Assembly (NCBI GenBank): GCA_050013615.1
Contig: JBEKEX010000010.1
Coordinates: 1-30,080, forward strand
DNA from: JBEKEX01 sp050013615
GTDB taxonomy: Bacteria > Chloroflexota > Anaerolineae > Anaerolineales > Anaerolineaceae
Reading direction: 5' to 3'
DNA length: 30,080 nt
The notes beneath the pieces are model-generated. The model saw only the letters and a list, made by a program, of their open reading frames with translations, did not search any database and was not told where the DNA came from. Below are positions 1 through 6,858 of this stretch, piece after piece. Made by a program: the position numbers and the translations under genes. Every line of letters begins with the position of its first letter. Within the stretch, counting starts at the first letter, position 1.

Positions 1-308
1 GGCTGACGGTAAGCAAAAGTATCCAGGCCAGCGCCGAGGATGACGTATTGGTCAATACCTTGGCTGGCAGCCAACGCCAGTCGATCCTCGGCAAAACGAC
101 TGCGTACCAAGATGTGCGTTCTTAGCGCCCGAAGGCGGGGCGTGTTCAGGCGTTCGGGATGATCGCGGATCTCATCGATGACAGATTTGTCGAGTAAACG
201 TAAGATGACAATATCGTCTAGAATTTTGGGATCTGCATCGATCAATTGATGGGCTGCCCTGAACATAGCAGCACTGTGAGCGGTCTGGCTTGGATTTCTT
301 TCAATCAA
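1..308 (-). CDS. Class I SAM-dependent methyltransferase, TIGR00027/PPM2-like, partial (N-terminal part)
   Basis: The minus-strand frame is open from the window edge to an in-frame stop just upstream of position 308. The encoded N-terminus reads NPSQTAHSAAMFRAAHQ, the usual opening of the TIGR00027 (leucine carboxyl methyltransferase-like) family. About 85 residues in, the SAM-binding motif I appears as VILGAGLDTFAYR. I place the start at a TTG (306-308) because AAGGAA lies 8 nt upstream and the conserved N-terminus precedes the first ATG (266). The start is 12 nt after the stop of the molybdoenzyme gene, so the two are probably cotranscribed. The family methylates carboxyl or hydroxyl groups of small molecules or polyketides; the substrate here is unknown. 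The C-terminus lies outside the window. Confidence 0.82.
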   Translation of the reverse strand, partial: MIERNPSQTAHSAAMFRAAHQLIDADPKILDDIVILRLLDKSVIDEIRDHPERLNTPRLRALRTHILVRSRFAEDRLALAASQGIDQYVILGAGLDTFAYRQ

Positions 309-320
309 ATTTTCCGTTCC

Positions 321-959
321 TTACCTGTACCGTTCTTCTTTCCATACATCCGCACTATTGTTATATCCTGCCTGTTCCCAAAAACCCAAACGGTCTGCTT
401 TCATGAATTCCAGGCCGCGCAGCCATTTGGCGCCTTTCCAAAAGTAGGGCGTCTTCAATTCGTTACGCCCTGGGATGGCACCGATGACACCGCGCAGAGG
501 AAAGCCGTGTTCGGGTTCCAGCGGCTGGCCGTTGTAAGTCGTTGCCATCAGGAAATTATCCTGCAGCATTGCGTCTAGCGGCAGGTTGGCGGTAAACCCC
601 TGTTCGGCATGCTGTAGAACGAACTGTGCCGTGGGCAGCAATTTGATCAGCCCCTGCTTTAGCAAGGTGCTAACCAGCACGCCTTCCCATTCCACGTCGA
701 ATTTACTCCAACCGGTTACACAATGGATATCCATTTTGACCCGCGTGTGGAGAAGGCAACTGAACTCATCCCACGTCAGCCTGATGGGCGCTTCCACTTC
801 GCCCCACACGCGGAAATCCCACGTCCTGGGGTCGAACGGCGGCACCGATCCATAATGCAGAACGGGAAATTTCAGCGTTGCTGCCTGCCCGGGGGGCATG
901 CGCCCTTCCTGGCGCATGAGCATTTCAACTTCACCGCGGCTCTTGGAACCATCGATCAT
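321..959 (-). CDS. Sulfite oxidase-like molybdopterin oxidoreductase
   Basis: This 212-residue protein has the compact oxidoreductase molybdopterin-binding fold, with no heme or dimerisation domain. Family signatures are MPPGQ near residue 20, FPVLHYG near 32, and DIHCVTGWSKFDVEW near 78-92, where the cysteine is the predicted molybdenum ligand. The C-terminus has WKGAKWLRGLEF and GFWEQAGYNN. No signal peptide or Tat motif is visible, so it is probably cytoplasmic. Members reduce or oxidise S- or N-oxides, but the substrate of this soluble subgroup is not established. It lies upstream of the methyltransferase gene in one transcription unit and diverges from the histidine kinase gene. The ATG start is only 7 nt from a TATAAT hexamer, suggesting little or no leader. 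Confidence 0.88.
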   Translation of the reverse strand: MIDGSKSRGEVEMLMRQEGRMPPGQAATLKFPVLHYGSVPPFDPRTWDFRVWGEVEAPIRLTWDEFSCLLHTRVKMDIHCVTGWSKFDVEWEGVLVSTLLKQGLIKLLPTAQFVLQHAEQGFTANLPLDAMLQDNFLMATTYNGQPLEPEHGFPLRGVIGAIPGRNELKTPYFWKGAKWLRGLEFMKADRLGFWEQAGYNNSADVWKEERYR

Positions 960-966
960 GCTAATA

Positions 967-972
967 ATTATA
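967..972 (-). promoter_or_regulatory. Candidate -10 box of the molybdoenzyme gene, leaderless arrangement
   Basis: On the minus strand the hexamer reads TATAAT, a perfect -10 consensus, and ends 7 nt before the ATG at 959. The -35 region at 17-18 nt spacing is poor (about 3 of 6 matches). If the hexamer is used, transcription would start at or within a base or two of the start codon. Confidence 0.5.
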
Positions 973-1020
973 AACGGGATACTCCAATTTAGGAAAAATT
1001 ATGCAGAAATTGTCTTGAAA

Positions 1021-1049
1021 TTGACTGAATTGGATAAACCAAGTACAAT
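1021..1049 (+). promoter_or_regulatory. Sigma70-type promoter of the GAF histidine kinase gene
   Basis: TTGACT (1021-1026) and TACAAT (1044-1049) are separated by exactly 17 nt. The start codon at 1059 is 10 nt after the -10 box, so the predicted transcript has a leader of only 2-3 nt. No Shine-Dalgarno sequence can be part of such an mRNA. Confidence 0.75.
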
Positions 1050-1058
1050 TACCGGGCT

Positions 1059-2753
1059 ATGGAAGCTCAATTACCGAATACGCTAAGCTGCGAGGAGCTG
1101 GAAGCCCGTCTGGTGGCCCTGCACCGGGCCAGCCTCGAGTTAGTACAGGATATTTCCCTTGATTCGCTGTTGGAACGCATCGCCACTATCGCCTGTGAGC
1201 AGGCCGGGGCGCACTACGCCGCGGTGGGGGTATTGGGCGACGATGACAAGCTGGAGCGTTTCATTTCCGTGGGCATGACCCCTGAGGGCGTGGCTGCCAT
1301 GCCGCATCCGCCACAGGGCAAAGGCCTAATCGGTGCGCTGATGAAGTCGCAGCGGACCATCCGTGTCTCCGATATTCGTTCCGACCCGCGCAGCGTCGGC
1401 TTTCCGAAGCATCACCCGGTGATGACCAATTTCCTGGGAGTGCCCATCCGCCAGGGTGAATTACAACTTGGGCAGATCTACATTACCGACAAAAAAGATG
1501 GACTGGATTTCAGCGAGGACGACCAACGCGTCATCGAAATGCTGGCGTCCTACGCCGCGGTGGCGATCTCCAATGCCCGCTTGTACAAGGAACTGGTTCA
1601 ACGCGACCAAACGCTCACCCGCCGGAATGAAAACCTGGCATTGCTCAACCAACTGGCTTCCACTCTGGCGACTGCTACGGAACCCGACCTGATCCTCGAC
1701 CAGGCGTTGACGCAAGTGATGGAATATTTGCGCCTGGAAGTCGGCGAGGTGTACCTGCGCCAGGAGAACAGCAAGACGCTGCACCTGGTGCTGCATCGCG
1801 GCGAGTTGGCCAGTGCCTTGTGGGCAAATGATGAATACGGCATGGGTAAGGGTGTGGTTGGCCTGACGGCCAAGAGCGGCCAGCCGCGCTTGTTAGTGAT
1901 TCCCGGCAAGGACGGTCATGAGCTGAGCCCTTCCCTCGATTTAAGTTGCTTTAAACAGATTGCCTGCTTCCCCCTCACGGGACGTAAAGGGTCGCTGGGG
2001 GTATTGTGTGTGGCTTCCTGCAATTCTGAACCGCTGGATGAATTGGAAATGCAATTCCTCTCTGCCATCAGTGCCTGGGTGGGGACGGCTCTCGAGAATG
2101 TGCAACTGAGCTTGCAGGGCAAACGATTGGCAATCTTGGAAGAACGAGAGCGCATCGGCATGGACCTGCACGATGGGATCATCCAATCCATCTATGCTGT
2201 GGGGCTGACGTTGGAGAATGCCCGTTCATTATTAGATGAAGATACCGACCAGGCCCGCCAGCGCATTGACCAGGCGATCAAAGACCTCAACAACGCCATT
2301 CGCGACATCCGCGCTTACATTCTCGATCTACGGCCGCGTTACTTGGGGGACGAGAACCTGATGCAAGGCGTCAAACGCCTGGTGCACGAGTTCCGCGCCA
2401 ACACCTTGTTGGAAGTCAATTTGCAGGGGCCGGAAGACGGGATGGAAAAGTTGGCGCCGGCGCAAGCCCTGGCGCTTTTCCACATCTGTCAGGAAGCGCT
2501 GGCCAACATTGCCAAGCATGCACGCGCCCGCCATGTGGACGTGGTGGTGTGGACGTCGGGGGATCGGGCCTTGCTGGAAGTGAAGGATGATGGAAGCGGC
2601 TTCGATACAGAAATGGTAAAAACCACCATTGGGCATGGGCTTTCCAACATGCAGACCCGCGCACACAACGCCGGCGGTGAGATCGACATCACCACCGAAC
2701 CCGGGGCAGGCACCAGTGTGATGGCGTGGGTTCCCTTCAAAGAAGAAGAGTAA
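1059..2753 (+). CDS. Two-GAF-domain sensor histidine kinase (HisKA_3, NarL/LiaS type)
   Basis: This 564-residue protein has no membrane segment and is predicted cytoplasmic. GAF domain 1 spans about residues 33-175 and GAF domain 2 about 205-350. A HisKA_3 dimerisation domain follows, with phosphoacceptor His371 in MDLHDGIIQS, then a GHKL ATPase domain with Asn483 (N box), DDGSGF at 510-515 (G1) and GHGLSNM at 525-531 (G2). It should bind a ligand or sense redox state through the GAF domains, autophosphorylate, and pass phosphate to a LuxR/NarL-type response regulator. No response regulator gene is adjacent, so it is an orphan kinase here. The start matches a strong promoter only 10 nt upstream, and no better in-frame start is seen. 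Confidence 0.92.
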   Translation: MEAQLPNTLSCEELEARLVALHRASLELVQDISLDSLLERIATIACEQAGAHYAAVGVLGDDDKLERFISVGMTPEGVAAMPHPPQGKGLIGALMKSQRTIRVSDIRSDPRSVGFPKHHPVMTNFLGVPIRQGELQLGQIYITDKKDGLDFSEDDQRVIEMLASYAAVAISNARLYKELVQRDQTLTRRNENLALLNQLASTLATATEPDLILDQALTQVMEYLRLEVGEVYLRQENSKTLHLVLHRGELASALWANDEYGMGKGVVGLTAKSGQPRLLVIPGKDGHELSPSLDLSCFKQIACFPLTGRKGSLGVLCVASCNSEPLDELEMQFLSAISAWVGTALENVQLSLQGKRLAILEERERIGMDLHDGIIQSIYAVGLTLENARSLLDEDTDQARQRIDQAIKDLNNAIRDIRAYILDLRPRYLGDENLMQGVKRLVHEFRANTLLEVNLQGPEDGMEKLAPAQALALFHICQEALANIAKHARARHVDVVVWTSGDRALLEVKDDGSGFDTEMVKTTIGHGLSNMQTRAHNAGGEIDITTEPGAGTSVMAWVPFKEEE

Positions 2754-2774
2754 AATAGACAGCAGACGCAGGAC

Positions 2775-2793
2775 AACTGGTATACTGCCAGTT
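2775..2793. promoter_or_regulatory. Perfect inverted repeat enclosing a TATACT hexamer
   Basis: AACTGG and CCAGTT form 6-bp arms around TATACTG. The enclosed TATACT (2781-2786) resembles a -10 box for the downstream methyltransferase gene, with a weak TAGACA 19 nt upstream. The repeat could be an operator covering the promoter or a weak terminator of the kinase gene; no T-run follows, so I prefer an operator. Confidence 0.35.
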
Positions 2794-2830
2794 ATCTGTG
2801 TTTATATTTTAACTAGGTAGAAACTCACCA

Positions 2831-3565
2831 ATGACCATTTCTCCCTCACAGAATGCTGCACTGCGCGGCGAACCTTCATATGTATGGCGCGCCGGGCAGG
2901 AACGCCGCCTGGCGATGATCCAACAAGCCGCCGAGGAGCGGTTGAATGGCACCATCCTCGAGGATGGCTGCGGCGTGGGCCAATATCTAAAACGCCTGGC
3001 TGCTGATGCTAAACTGGCCGTCGGGCTCGAGATCGAGCTGCCGCGGGCGGCTGAAGCGCATGCCAAGGGAACAGCAGTGGTGGGTGGTGCCGGCGAACAC
3101 CTGCCTTTCCCGGATGCCTCCTTCGACCTGGTGCTGAGCCACGAAGTGTTGGAGCACGTTGAGGATGACGTACAAGCTGTAAAAGAAATCGTGCGGGTGT
3201 TGAAGCCGGGCGGCCGGCTGGCGCTATTCGTACCCAACCGCGGCTATCCGTTCGAAACTCATGGCATTTACTGGCGCGGTAGGTATCATTTTGGCAATAA
3301 GCCTCTGGTCAACTGGCTGCCGCGCCCTTTGCGCAATCGCCTGGCGCCGCACGTACGCATCTACGGCCGCGGCGACCTGGCAAAGCTGTTTGCCGGCCTG
3401 CCGGTGCGGATCGTGGAGCGAACCATTATTTTCGGAGCGTACGATAACATCATTGCCCGCACTCCCGGCCTGGGGAAGAGCATCCGGTTAGTCCTGCAGT
3501 TCATGGAACGTACGCCGTTGCGCTTCTTTGGCTTGTCACATTTCTGGGTGGTGGAAAAGATATAA
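2831..3565 (+). CDS. Class I SAM-dependent methyltransferase (Methyltransf_11)
   Basis: This 244-residue protein has SAM motif I as ILEDGCGVGQYLKRL near residues 42-56, an acidic residue after the second strand (GLEIEL), and the FDLVLSHEVLEHVEDD post-I/II signature near 98-113. The KPGGRLALFVPN block follows near 126-137. These mark a small-molecule methyltransferase of the UbiE/Methyltransf_11 type. The C-terminal third is family-variable and does not identify a substrate. The ATG is the first in frame, with a weak AGGTAG upstream. It is the last plus-strand gene before a bidirectional terminator and converges on rubrerythrin. Confidence 0.85.
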   Translation: MTISPSQNAALRGEPSYVWRAGQERRLAMIQQAAEERLNGTILEDGCGVGQYLKRLAADAKLAVGLEIELPRAAEAHAKGTAVVGGAGEHLPFPDASFDLVLSHEVLEHVEDDVQAVKEIVRVLKPGGRLALFVPNRGYPFETHGIYWRGRYHFGNKPLVNWLPRPLRNRLAPHVRIYGRGDLAKLFAGLPVRIVERTIIFGAYDNIIARTPGLGKSIRLVLQFMERTPLRFFGLSHFWVVEKI

Positions 3566-3578
3566 GACTGAAAAATGC

Positions 3579-3611
3579 AAAAACGACCAATGTGAAGCAT
3601 CGGTCGTTTTT
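3579..3611. terminator. Bidirectional intrinsic terminator
   Basis: AAAAACGACC (3579-3588) and GGTCGTTTTT (3602-3611) form a 10-bp stem with a 13-nt loop. The stem has an A-run at its left and a T-run at its right, so it can end both the methyltransferase transcript (plus) and the rubrerythrin transcript (minus). Confidence 0.85.
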
Positions 3612-3633
3612 ATAGCACTCTTTGTGATAAACG

Positions 3634-4131
3634 TTACGATATCTTTTCGAATTTGCTGCCTGGCGTATTGCAAACGGGGCAGCGCTCCGGTGCGCCTTTG
3701 GCATGCACGTAACCGCAGATGGGGCAAACGTAGTAATCGAATTCCTCGCCCGGCTTGCCCAAAGATTCCAGTGCTTCTTTATACAATCCGGCGTGGATCT
3801 TCTCGACCGAATTGGCATCGGCAAAGCCCTTCTCGGCTGGCTTATTGCCTTCCGCCTGAGCGTCCTTGATGAAGGCCGGGTACATTTCTGTGAACTCGTA
3901 GGTTTCACCGGCGATGGCCGCTTGCAGATTTTCCTGGGTGGACTTGATCTCGCCCATATTGCGGAAATGGCGCAGGGCATGGATCGTCTCGCCGTGGGCG
4001 GCAGCGCGGAACAGGCGCGCCACCTGATGGAAACCTTCCTCATCGGCTTTCTTGGCAAAAGCTGTGTACTTGCGGTTGGCTTGCGATTCGCCTGCGAATG
4101 CGGTTTTCAGGTCTTCCATAGTTTTTGGCAT
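3634..4131 (-). CDS. rbr: Rubrerythrin
   Basis: The protein has 165 residues. Residues 1-125 form the ferritin-like diiron domain, with the iron-ligand pattern seen as GESQANRKY, AHGETIHALRH and GETYEFTEMYP. The C-terminus is a rubredoxin-like FeS4 domain with CPICGY and CPVC pairs near residues 136-157. Rubrerythrin reduces hydrogen peroxide to water in the cytoplasm with electrons from rubredoxin or a reductase, and is typical of anaerobes. An AGGAG ribosome-binding site precedes the ATG. The gene stands alone, with a 204-nt upstream region holding a candidate operator. Confidence 0.96.
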   Translation of the reverse strand: MPKTMEDLKTAFAGESQANRKYTAFAKKADEEGFHQVARLFRAAAHGETIHALRHFRNMGEIKSTQENLQAAIAGETYEFTEMYPAFIKDAQAEGNKPAEKGFADANSVEKIHAGLYKEALESLGKPGEEFDYYVCPICGYVHAKGAPERCPVCNTPGSKFEKIS

Positions 4132-4181
4132 AGCATATTCTCCTTATTCAGATTAATGGGGTAAATTAAGTGTATTTTACC

Positions 4182-4198
4182 TCAGATTCGAATTCTGA
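4182..4198. promoter_or_regulatory. Palindromic candidate operator upstream of rubrerythrin
   Basis: TCAGA-N7-TCTGA forms 5-bp perfect arms, with further internal dyads (ATTCGAAT, GAATTC). On the minus strand it lies just upstream of a TAAAAT -10-like hexamer, about 50 nt before the rubrerythrin start. It does not match the PerR consensus that I know. A redox-responsive repressor is plausible but inferred from position only. Confidence 0.35.
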
Positions 4199-4262
4199 AT
4201 TTCCTGATTCAAAAAGCACAGTTCATGGAGATCAATCCGATAAGAAAGATTTATCGAAAGTA

Positions 4263-4291
4263 TTGACAAACGATTTTGTTTGATATACAAT
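4263..4291 (+). promoter_or_regulatory. Sigma70-type promoter of the GntR-slipin operon
   Basis: TTGACA (4263-4268) and TACAAT (4286-4291) are separated by 17 nt, close to full consensus. An inverted repeat CAAAC-N6-GTTTG overlaps the -35 box and spacer and could be a repressor site. Transcription should begin near 4298. Confidence 0.82.
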
Positions 4292-4297
4292 TATGAC

Positions 4298-4316
4298 AAT
4301 GATACAATGATACAAT
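4298..4316 (+). repeat. Short direct repeats at the predicted transcription start
   Basis: AATGATAC occurs twice in a row (4298-4305, 4306-4313), followed by AAT. As a result TACAAT is present at 4286, 4303 and 4311. The copies could be alternative -10 boxes, a regulator site, or a slippage-prone tract that varies between strains. Confidence 0.55.
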
Positions 4317-4335
4317 ATTAACCAGGTGAACCACG

Positions 4336-4767
4336 TTAAAACCGATCGACATCAAACTCAATTTTCGTTCTGGCAGCCCAATCTACTCCCAGGTCGTCGA
4401 GCAGGTACAGGATGCCATTATTAAGGACAAGCTGAAACCAGGTGACCAACTCCCCACGGTGCGGCAGCTTGCCTTGGAGTTGAGGGTGAACTTTAATACG
4501 GTTGCGCGTGCATACCGCATGCTGGATGAGGCTGGGTTGATCAGCACGCAGCAAGGGCGCGGCACATATATTTTAGAACGTCCTTCACCGGCCACACAAG
4601 AAAAGTTACGCCACGAATTATTGAAAAGCCTGACCCAGCATTATTTGGAAGAAGTGCGTCACCTGGGCCTTACAGCAGAAGAAGTGAGGCAGGATTTCGA
4701 GAATCAATTCCAGGCCTGGCAGGATAATCGCCTGAAACCGGAGCCTGAGGATGAAGAAAAGGAATAA
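4336..4767 (+). CDS. GntR-family (YtrA-type) transcriptional regulator with a non-canonical start
   Basis: The reading frame encodes a complete GntR winged helix: SGSPIYSQVVEQVQDAI, then LKPGDQLPTVRQLA, NTVARAYRMLDEAGLI and QQGRGTYI. A helical tail of about 60 residues follows, giving about 143 residues in all, as usual for YtrA-type regulators without an effector domain. An in-frame TGA lies at 4327-4329, and no ATG, GTG or TTG occurs between it and a GTG at 4459. Starting at 4459 would remove half of the DNA-binding domain. A Shine-Dalgarno AGGTGA (4324-4329) lies 6 nt before a TTA codon at 4336; ACG (4333) or ATC (4345) are alternatives. The boundary given is therefore a best guess. Its stop is 3 nt before the slipin gene, so it probably controls that operon. 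Confidence 0.8.
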   Translation, partial: LKPIDIKLNFRSGSPIYSQVVEQVQDAIIKDKLKPGDQLPTVRQLALELRVNFNTVARAYRMLDEAGLISTQQGRGTYILERPSPATQEKLRHELLKSLTQHYLEEVRHLGLTAEEVRQDFENQFQAWQDNRLKPEPEDEEKE

Positions 4768-4770
4768 ACA

Positions 4771-5754
4771 ATGAATCGCAGACTCAAACTCAATCGTGAA
4801 AAAGATGCCTCGACCGGTACCGGGGACCAGACCGCCCCGGTCATCCGCAAACCAGATGCTCATTTCAGTGCTCTGGGAATTTTCTTTATGATCATCAGCT
4901 TCCTGATCGGCATCGGTTGTTCTTTCCTGGCAGATTCTCTGAAGTTTAATGAATTCTGGTCCTCGGTCGTCATCACTGTATGGTTCCTGCTGGGTCTCAT
5001 CTTCCTCTATTCATTGAGGGTGGCTCGCCCTTGGGAAAAGGCAGTGGTGCTGCGCCTGGGCAAATTCCATGGGCTATGGGGGCCGGGCATCTTTTGGCTG
5101 GTGCCGGTAATCGATGCCGTCACCATTTGGATCGACCAGCGCGTAAGGGTCACGCCCTTCAGCGCCGAAAAAACGCTCACCAAGGATACCGTGCCGGTCA
5201 ACGTGGATGCAGTGTTGTTCTGGGTCATTTGGGACGCCGAAAAAGCGGCCTTGGAAGTCGAAAACTACCAGCAGGCCATTGCCTGGGCGTCGCAGACGGC
5301 CTTACGCGAGATCATCGGGCAGATGACTTTGGCCGATATTCTCATCGGACGCGCCAAAATGGACTCTGACCTGCAGAAGATCATCGACGAGCGCACCACA
5401 CCCTGGGGTATCACCGTGCAATCCGTTGAGATCCGCGACGTGATCATCCCGGCTGATCTGGAAGACTCCATGAGCCGTCAGGCACAAGCTGAACGCGAAC
5501 GACAGGCACGGGTGATCCTGGGTGAATCCGAAAAGCAAATTGCTTCCAGCTTCGCTGAAGCCTCCGAAGCTTACATCCACAACCCAACGGCGCTGCACTT
5601 GCGGGCTATGAACATGCTTTTCGAGGGTTTGAAGGAAAAAGGTGCTATCGTGATCGTACCTTCCAGTGCAGTAGACACCATGAACCTGGGAGGAATCGCC
5701 GGTATGACTGCCTTGGCTCAGAATACAGGCGTTCAGGTCAAAGAGAAAGAATAA
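4771..5754 (+). CDS. Slipin / SPFH (Band 7) membrane protein
   Basis: This 327-residue protein has a charged 30-residue N-terminus and two hydrophobic segments (about 33-55 and 65-84). An SPFH domain begins at RPWEKAVVLRLGKFHG and continues through GPGIFWLVPVID, RVTPFSAEKTLTKDTVPV and IIGQMTLADIL. A helical region rich in Ala, Glu and Arg follows (QAQAERERQARVILGESEKQ). This is the slipin/stomatin layout: membrane-anchored oligomeric scaffolds that organise microdomains or regulate proteases and channels. No NfeD or HtpX partner gene is adjacent. It is cotranscribed with the GntR-type regulator, an arrangement more often seen for YtrA regulators with ABC transporters. Confidence 0.9.
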   Translation: MNRRLKLNREKDASTGTGDQTAPVIRKPDAHFSALGIFFMIISFLIGIGCSFLADSLKFNEFWSSVVITVWFLLGLIFLYSLRVARPWEKAVVLRLGKFHGLWGPGIFWLVPVIDAVTIWIDQRVRVTPFSAEKTLTKDTVPVNVDAVLFWVIWDAEKAALEVENYQQAIAWASQTALREIIGQMTLADILIGRAKMDSDLQKIIDERTTPWGITVQSVEIRDVIIPADLEDSMSRQAQAERERQARVILGESEKQIASSFAEASEAYIHNPTALHLRAMNMLFEGLKEKGAIVIVPSSAVDTMNLGGIAGMTALAQNTGVQVKEKE

Positions 5755-5762
5755 GATCATCG

Positions 5763-5783
5763 GGGCGGATGGCGGATCCGCCC
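5763..5783 (+). repeat. GC-rich hairpin after the slipin gene
   Basis: GGGCGGAT and ATCCGCCC form an 8-bp stem with a 5-nt loop, starting 9 nt after the slipin stop. No T-run follows, so it is a weak terminator candidate or a 3'-end stabiliser. Confidence 0.5.
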
Positions 5784-5790
5784 ATGCCCA

Positions 5791-5806
5791 TGTTTCACGT
5801 GAAACG
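5791..5806. promoter_or_regulatory. parS centromere-like site 1 (ParB/Spo0J binding)
   Basis: TGTTTCACGTGAAACG matches the widely conserved 16-bp parS sequence (TGTTTCACGTGAAACA) at 15 of 16 positions, including the whole 14-bp palindromic core. It is intergenic. ParB binds such sites to organise and segregate the origin region. Confidence 0.88.
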
Positions 5807-5835
5807 TCTGTGCTACAATCTTATGACACAGGATA

Positions 5836-5851
5836 AGTTTCACGTGAAACA
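5836..5851. promoter_or_regulatory. parS centromere-like site 2 (ParB/Spo0J binding)
   Basis: AGTTTCACGTGAAACA also matches parS at 15 of 16 positions, with the complete GTTTCACGTGAAAC core. Its centre is 45 bp from that of site 1, about four helical turns, so both face a similar side of the helix. The site lies 22 nt before the first yhfC-like gene, and a TACAAT hexamer (5814-5819) between the two sites may be that gene's -10 box. Confidence 0.88.
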
Positions 5852-5873
5852 TTATTAATCTCGGAGGTGCTCT

Positions 5874-6665
5874 ATGGTGATATTCGCAAATTTACTGGCA
5901 ATATTAATCACGGTTGTTGGTCCGTTTGTTTTGGCAATCATTCTCATCCGTAAATACCGCCCGGGCTGGTGGCTGGTTCTGGTCGGCATAGGCACATTTA
6001 TCGTCTCACAAGCGATCCATATCCCCTTATTGCAGGTCATTTACCCTGCTTACCAGCAGGGGAAGATCATTCCCTTGACCAGTTCGTTCTATTATTTGGG
6101 TCTTTCTTTGCTGTTGGGCATGCTGGCCGGGTTGTGCGAGGAAGGCTGTCGCTGGATCGGGTATCGGTTGGTAAGGGCAAAGGGCCGTTCGTGGGGAGCT
6201 GCTTTGACCTTGGGTGCAGGGCATGGCGGGACGGAATGTTTCATTATCGGCGTGGTGATCCTTGCCAATGCGATTACATTATTCGCTTCGAATGGCGGGT
6301 GGCAAGCAGTAATGCCCAACCTGACACAGCCCTTTCAAGTGACCTCTTATATGGGCGTATATTGGTATGATTACCTGATTGGGGCAATCGAGCGCATTTT
6401 TGCGTTGACAACGCAGCTCACGTTGTCGGTGCTGGTCTGGCAATCTGTGGTCAAAGGTGCATTCCGCTGGTGGTTTGCCGCGTTTGCCTGGCACACGCTG
6501 GTTGATGGGTTGGCGGTATTCCTCCAATATGGAGGTGTAAACACCTGGGTAATCGAAGGTGTGATCGGGCTGTTCGCTGTGTTGGGCCTGGTGGTGATGG
6601 TATGGATACGCCGCCACAACCCGGACCTGCCGGCGCCGTTGCCTGAAGCTGTTAGCGCCATGTGA
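5874..6665 (+). CDS. YhfC-family intramembrane metalloprotease-like protein (intact motifs)
   Basis: This 263-residue, strongly hydrophobic protein has about seven predicted membrane segments. The family motifs are present: EEGCR at residues 89-93, GHGGTE at 116-121, and AWHTLVDG with His207. YhfC proteins (PF10086) resemble the CPBP/glutamic-type intramembrane proteases, in which paired glutamates and histidines act inside the membrane; the physiological substrate is not known. GGAGG precedes the ATG at good spacing. The gene follows the parS pair and ends at a strong terminator. It is paralogous to the next gene: the same N-terminal LVLAII..KRY-like block and the RSWGAALTLG/DSWIGALAIG segment align. 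Confidence 0.82.
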   Translation: MVIFANLLAILITVVGPFVLAIILIRKYRPGWWLVLVGIGTFIVSQAIHIPLLQVIYPAYQQGKIIPLTSSFYYLGLSLLLGMLAGLCEEGCRWIGYRLVRAKGRSWGAALTLGAGHGGTECFIIGVVILANAITLFASNGGWQAVMPNLTQPFQVTSYMGVYWYDYLIGAIERIFALTTQLTLSVLVWQSVVKGAFRWWFAAFAWHTLVDGLAVFLQYGGVNTWVIEGVIGLFAVLGLVVMVWIRRHNPDLPAPLPEAVSAM

Positions 6666-6681
6666 CAAGATCGAGTTCTTT

Positions 6682-6709
6682 AGAGGAGACCTTCGGGTCT
6701 CCTTTTATT
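6682..6709 (+). terminator. Intrinsic terminator with UUCG loop
   Basis: AGGAGACC-TTCG-GGTCTCCT forms an 8-bp stem closed by the very stable UUCG tetraloop and is followed by TTTATTA. It ends the first yhfC-like gene and separates it from its paralogue. Confidence 0.9.
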
Positions 6710-6858
6710 ATATTTAGGAAGTGTTTCAAACTTCATTTTATAAAATGCCTGCCTGTTGCACTGTCTTGGACTGATTGCACGGCGTCAGGTGAGCGAAAAA
6801 CTTTCGTGTTACAATAAAATATTCCGCCTCTACCTGGTGTGGAAAAGGAGTTCCTCTT

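Noticed and set aside
4459..4767. GTG start at 4459 for the GntR-type regulator
   Set aside because: It would remove the first half of the winged-helix domain, which is intact in the same frame upstream.
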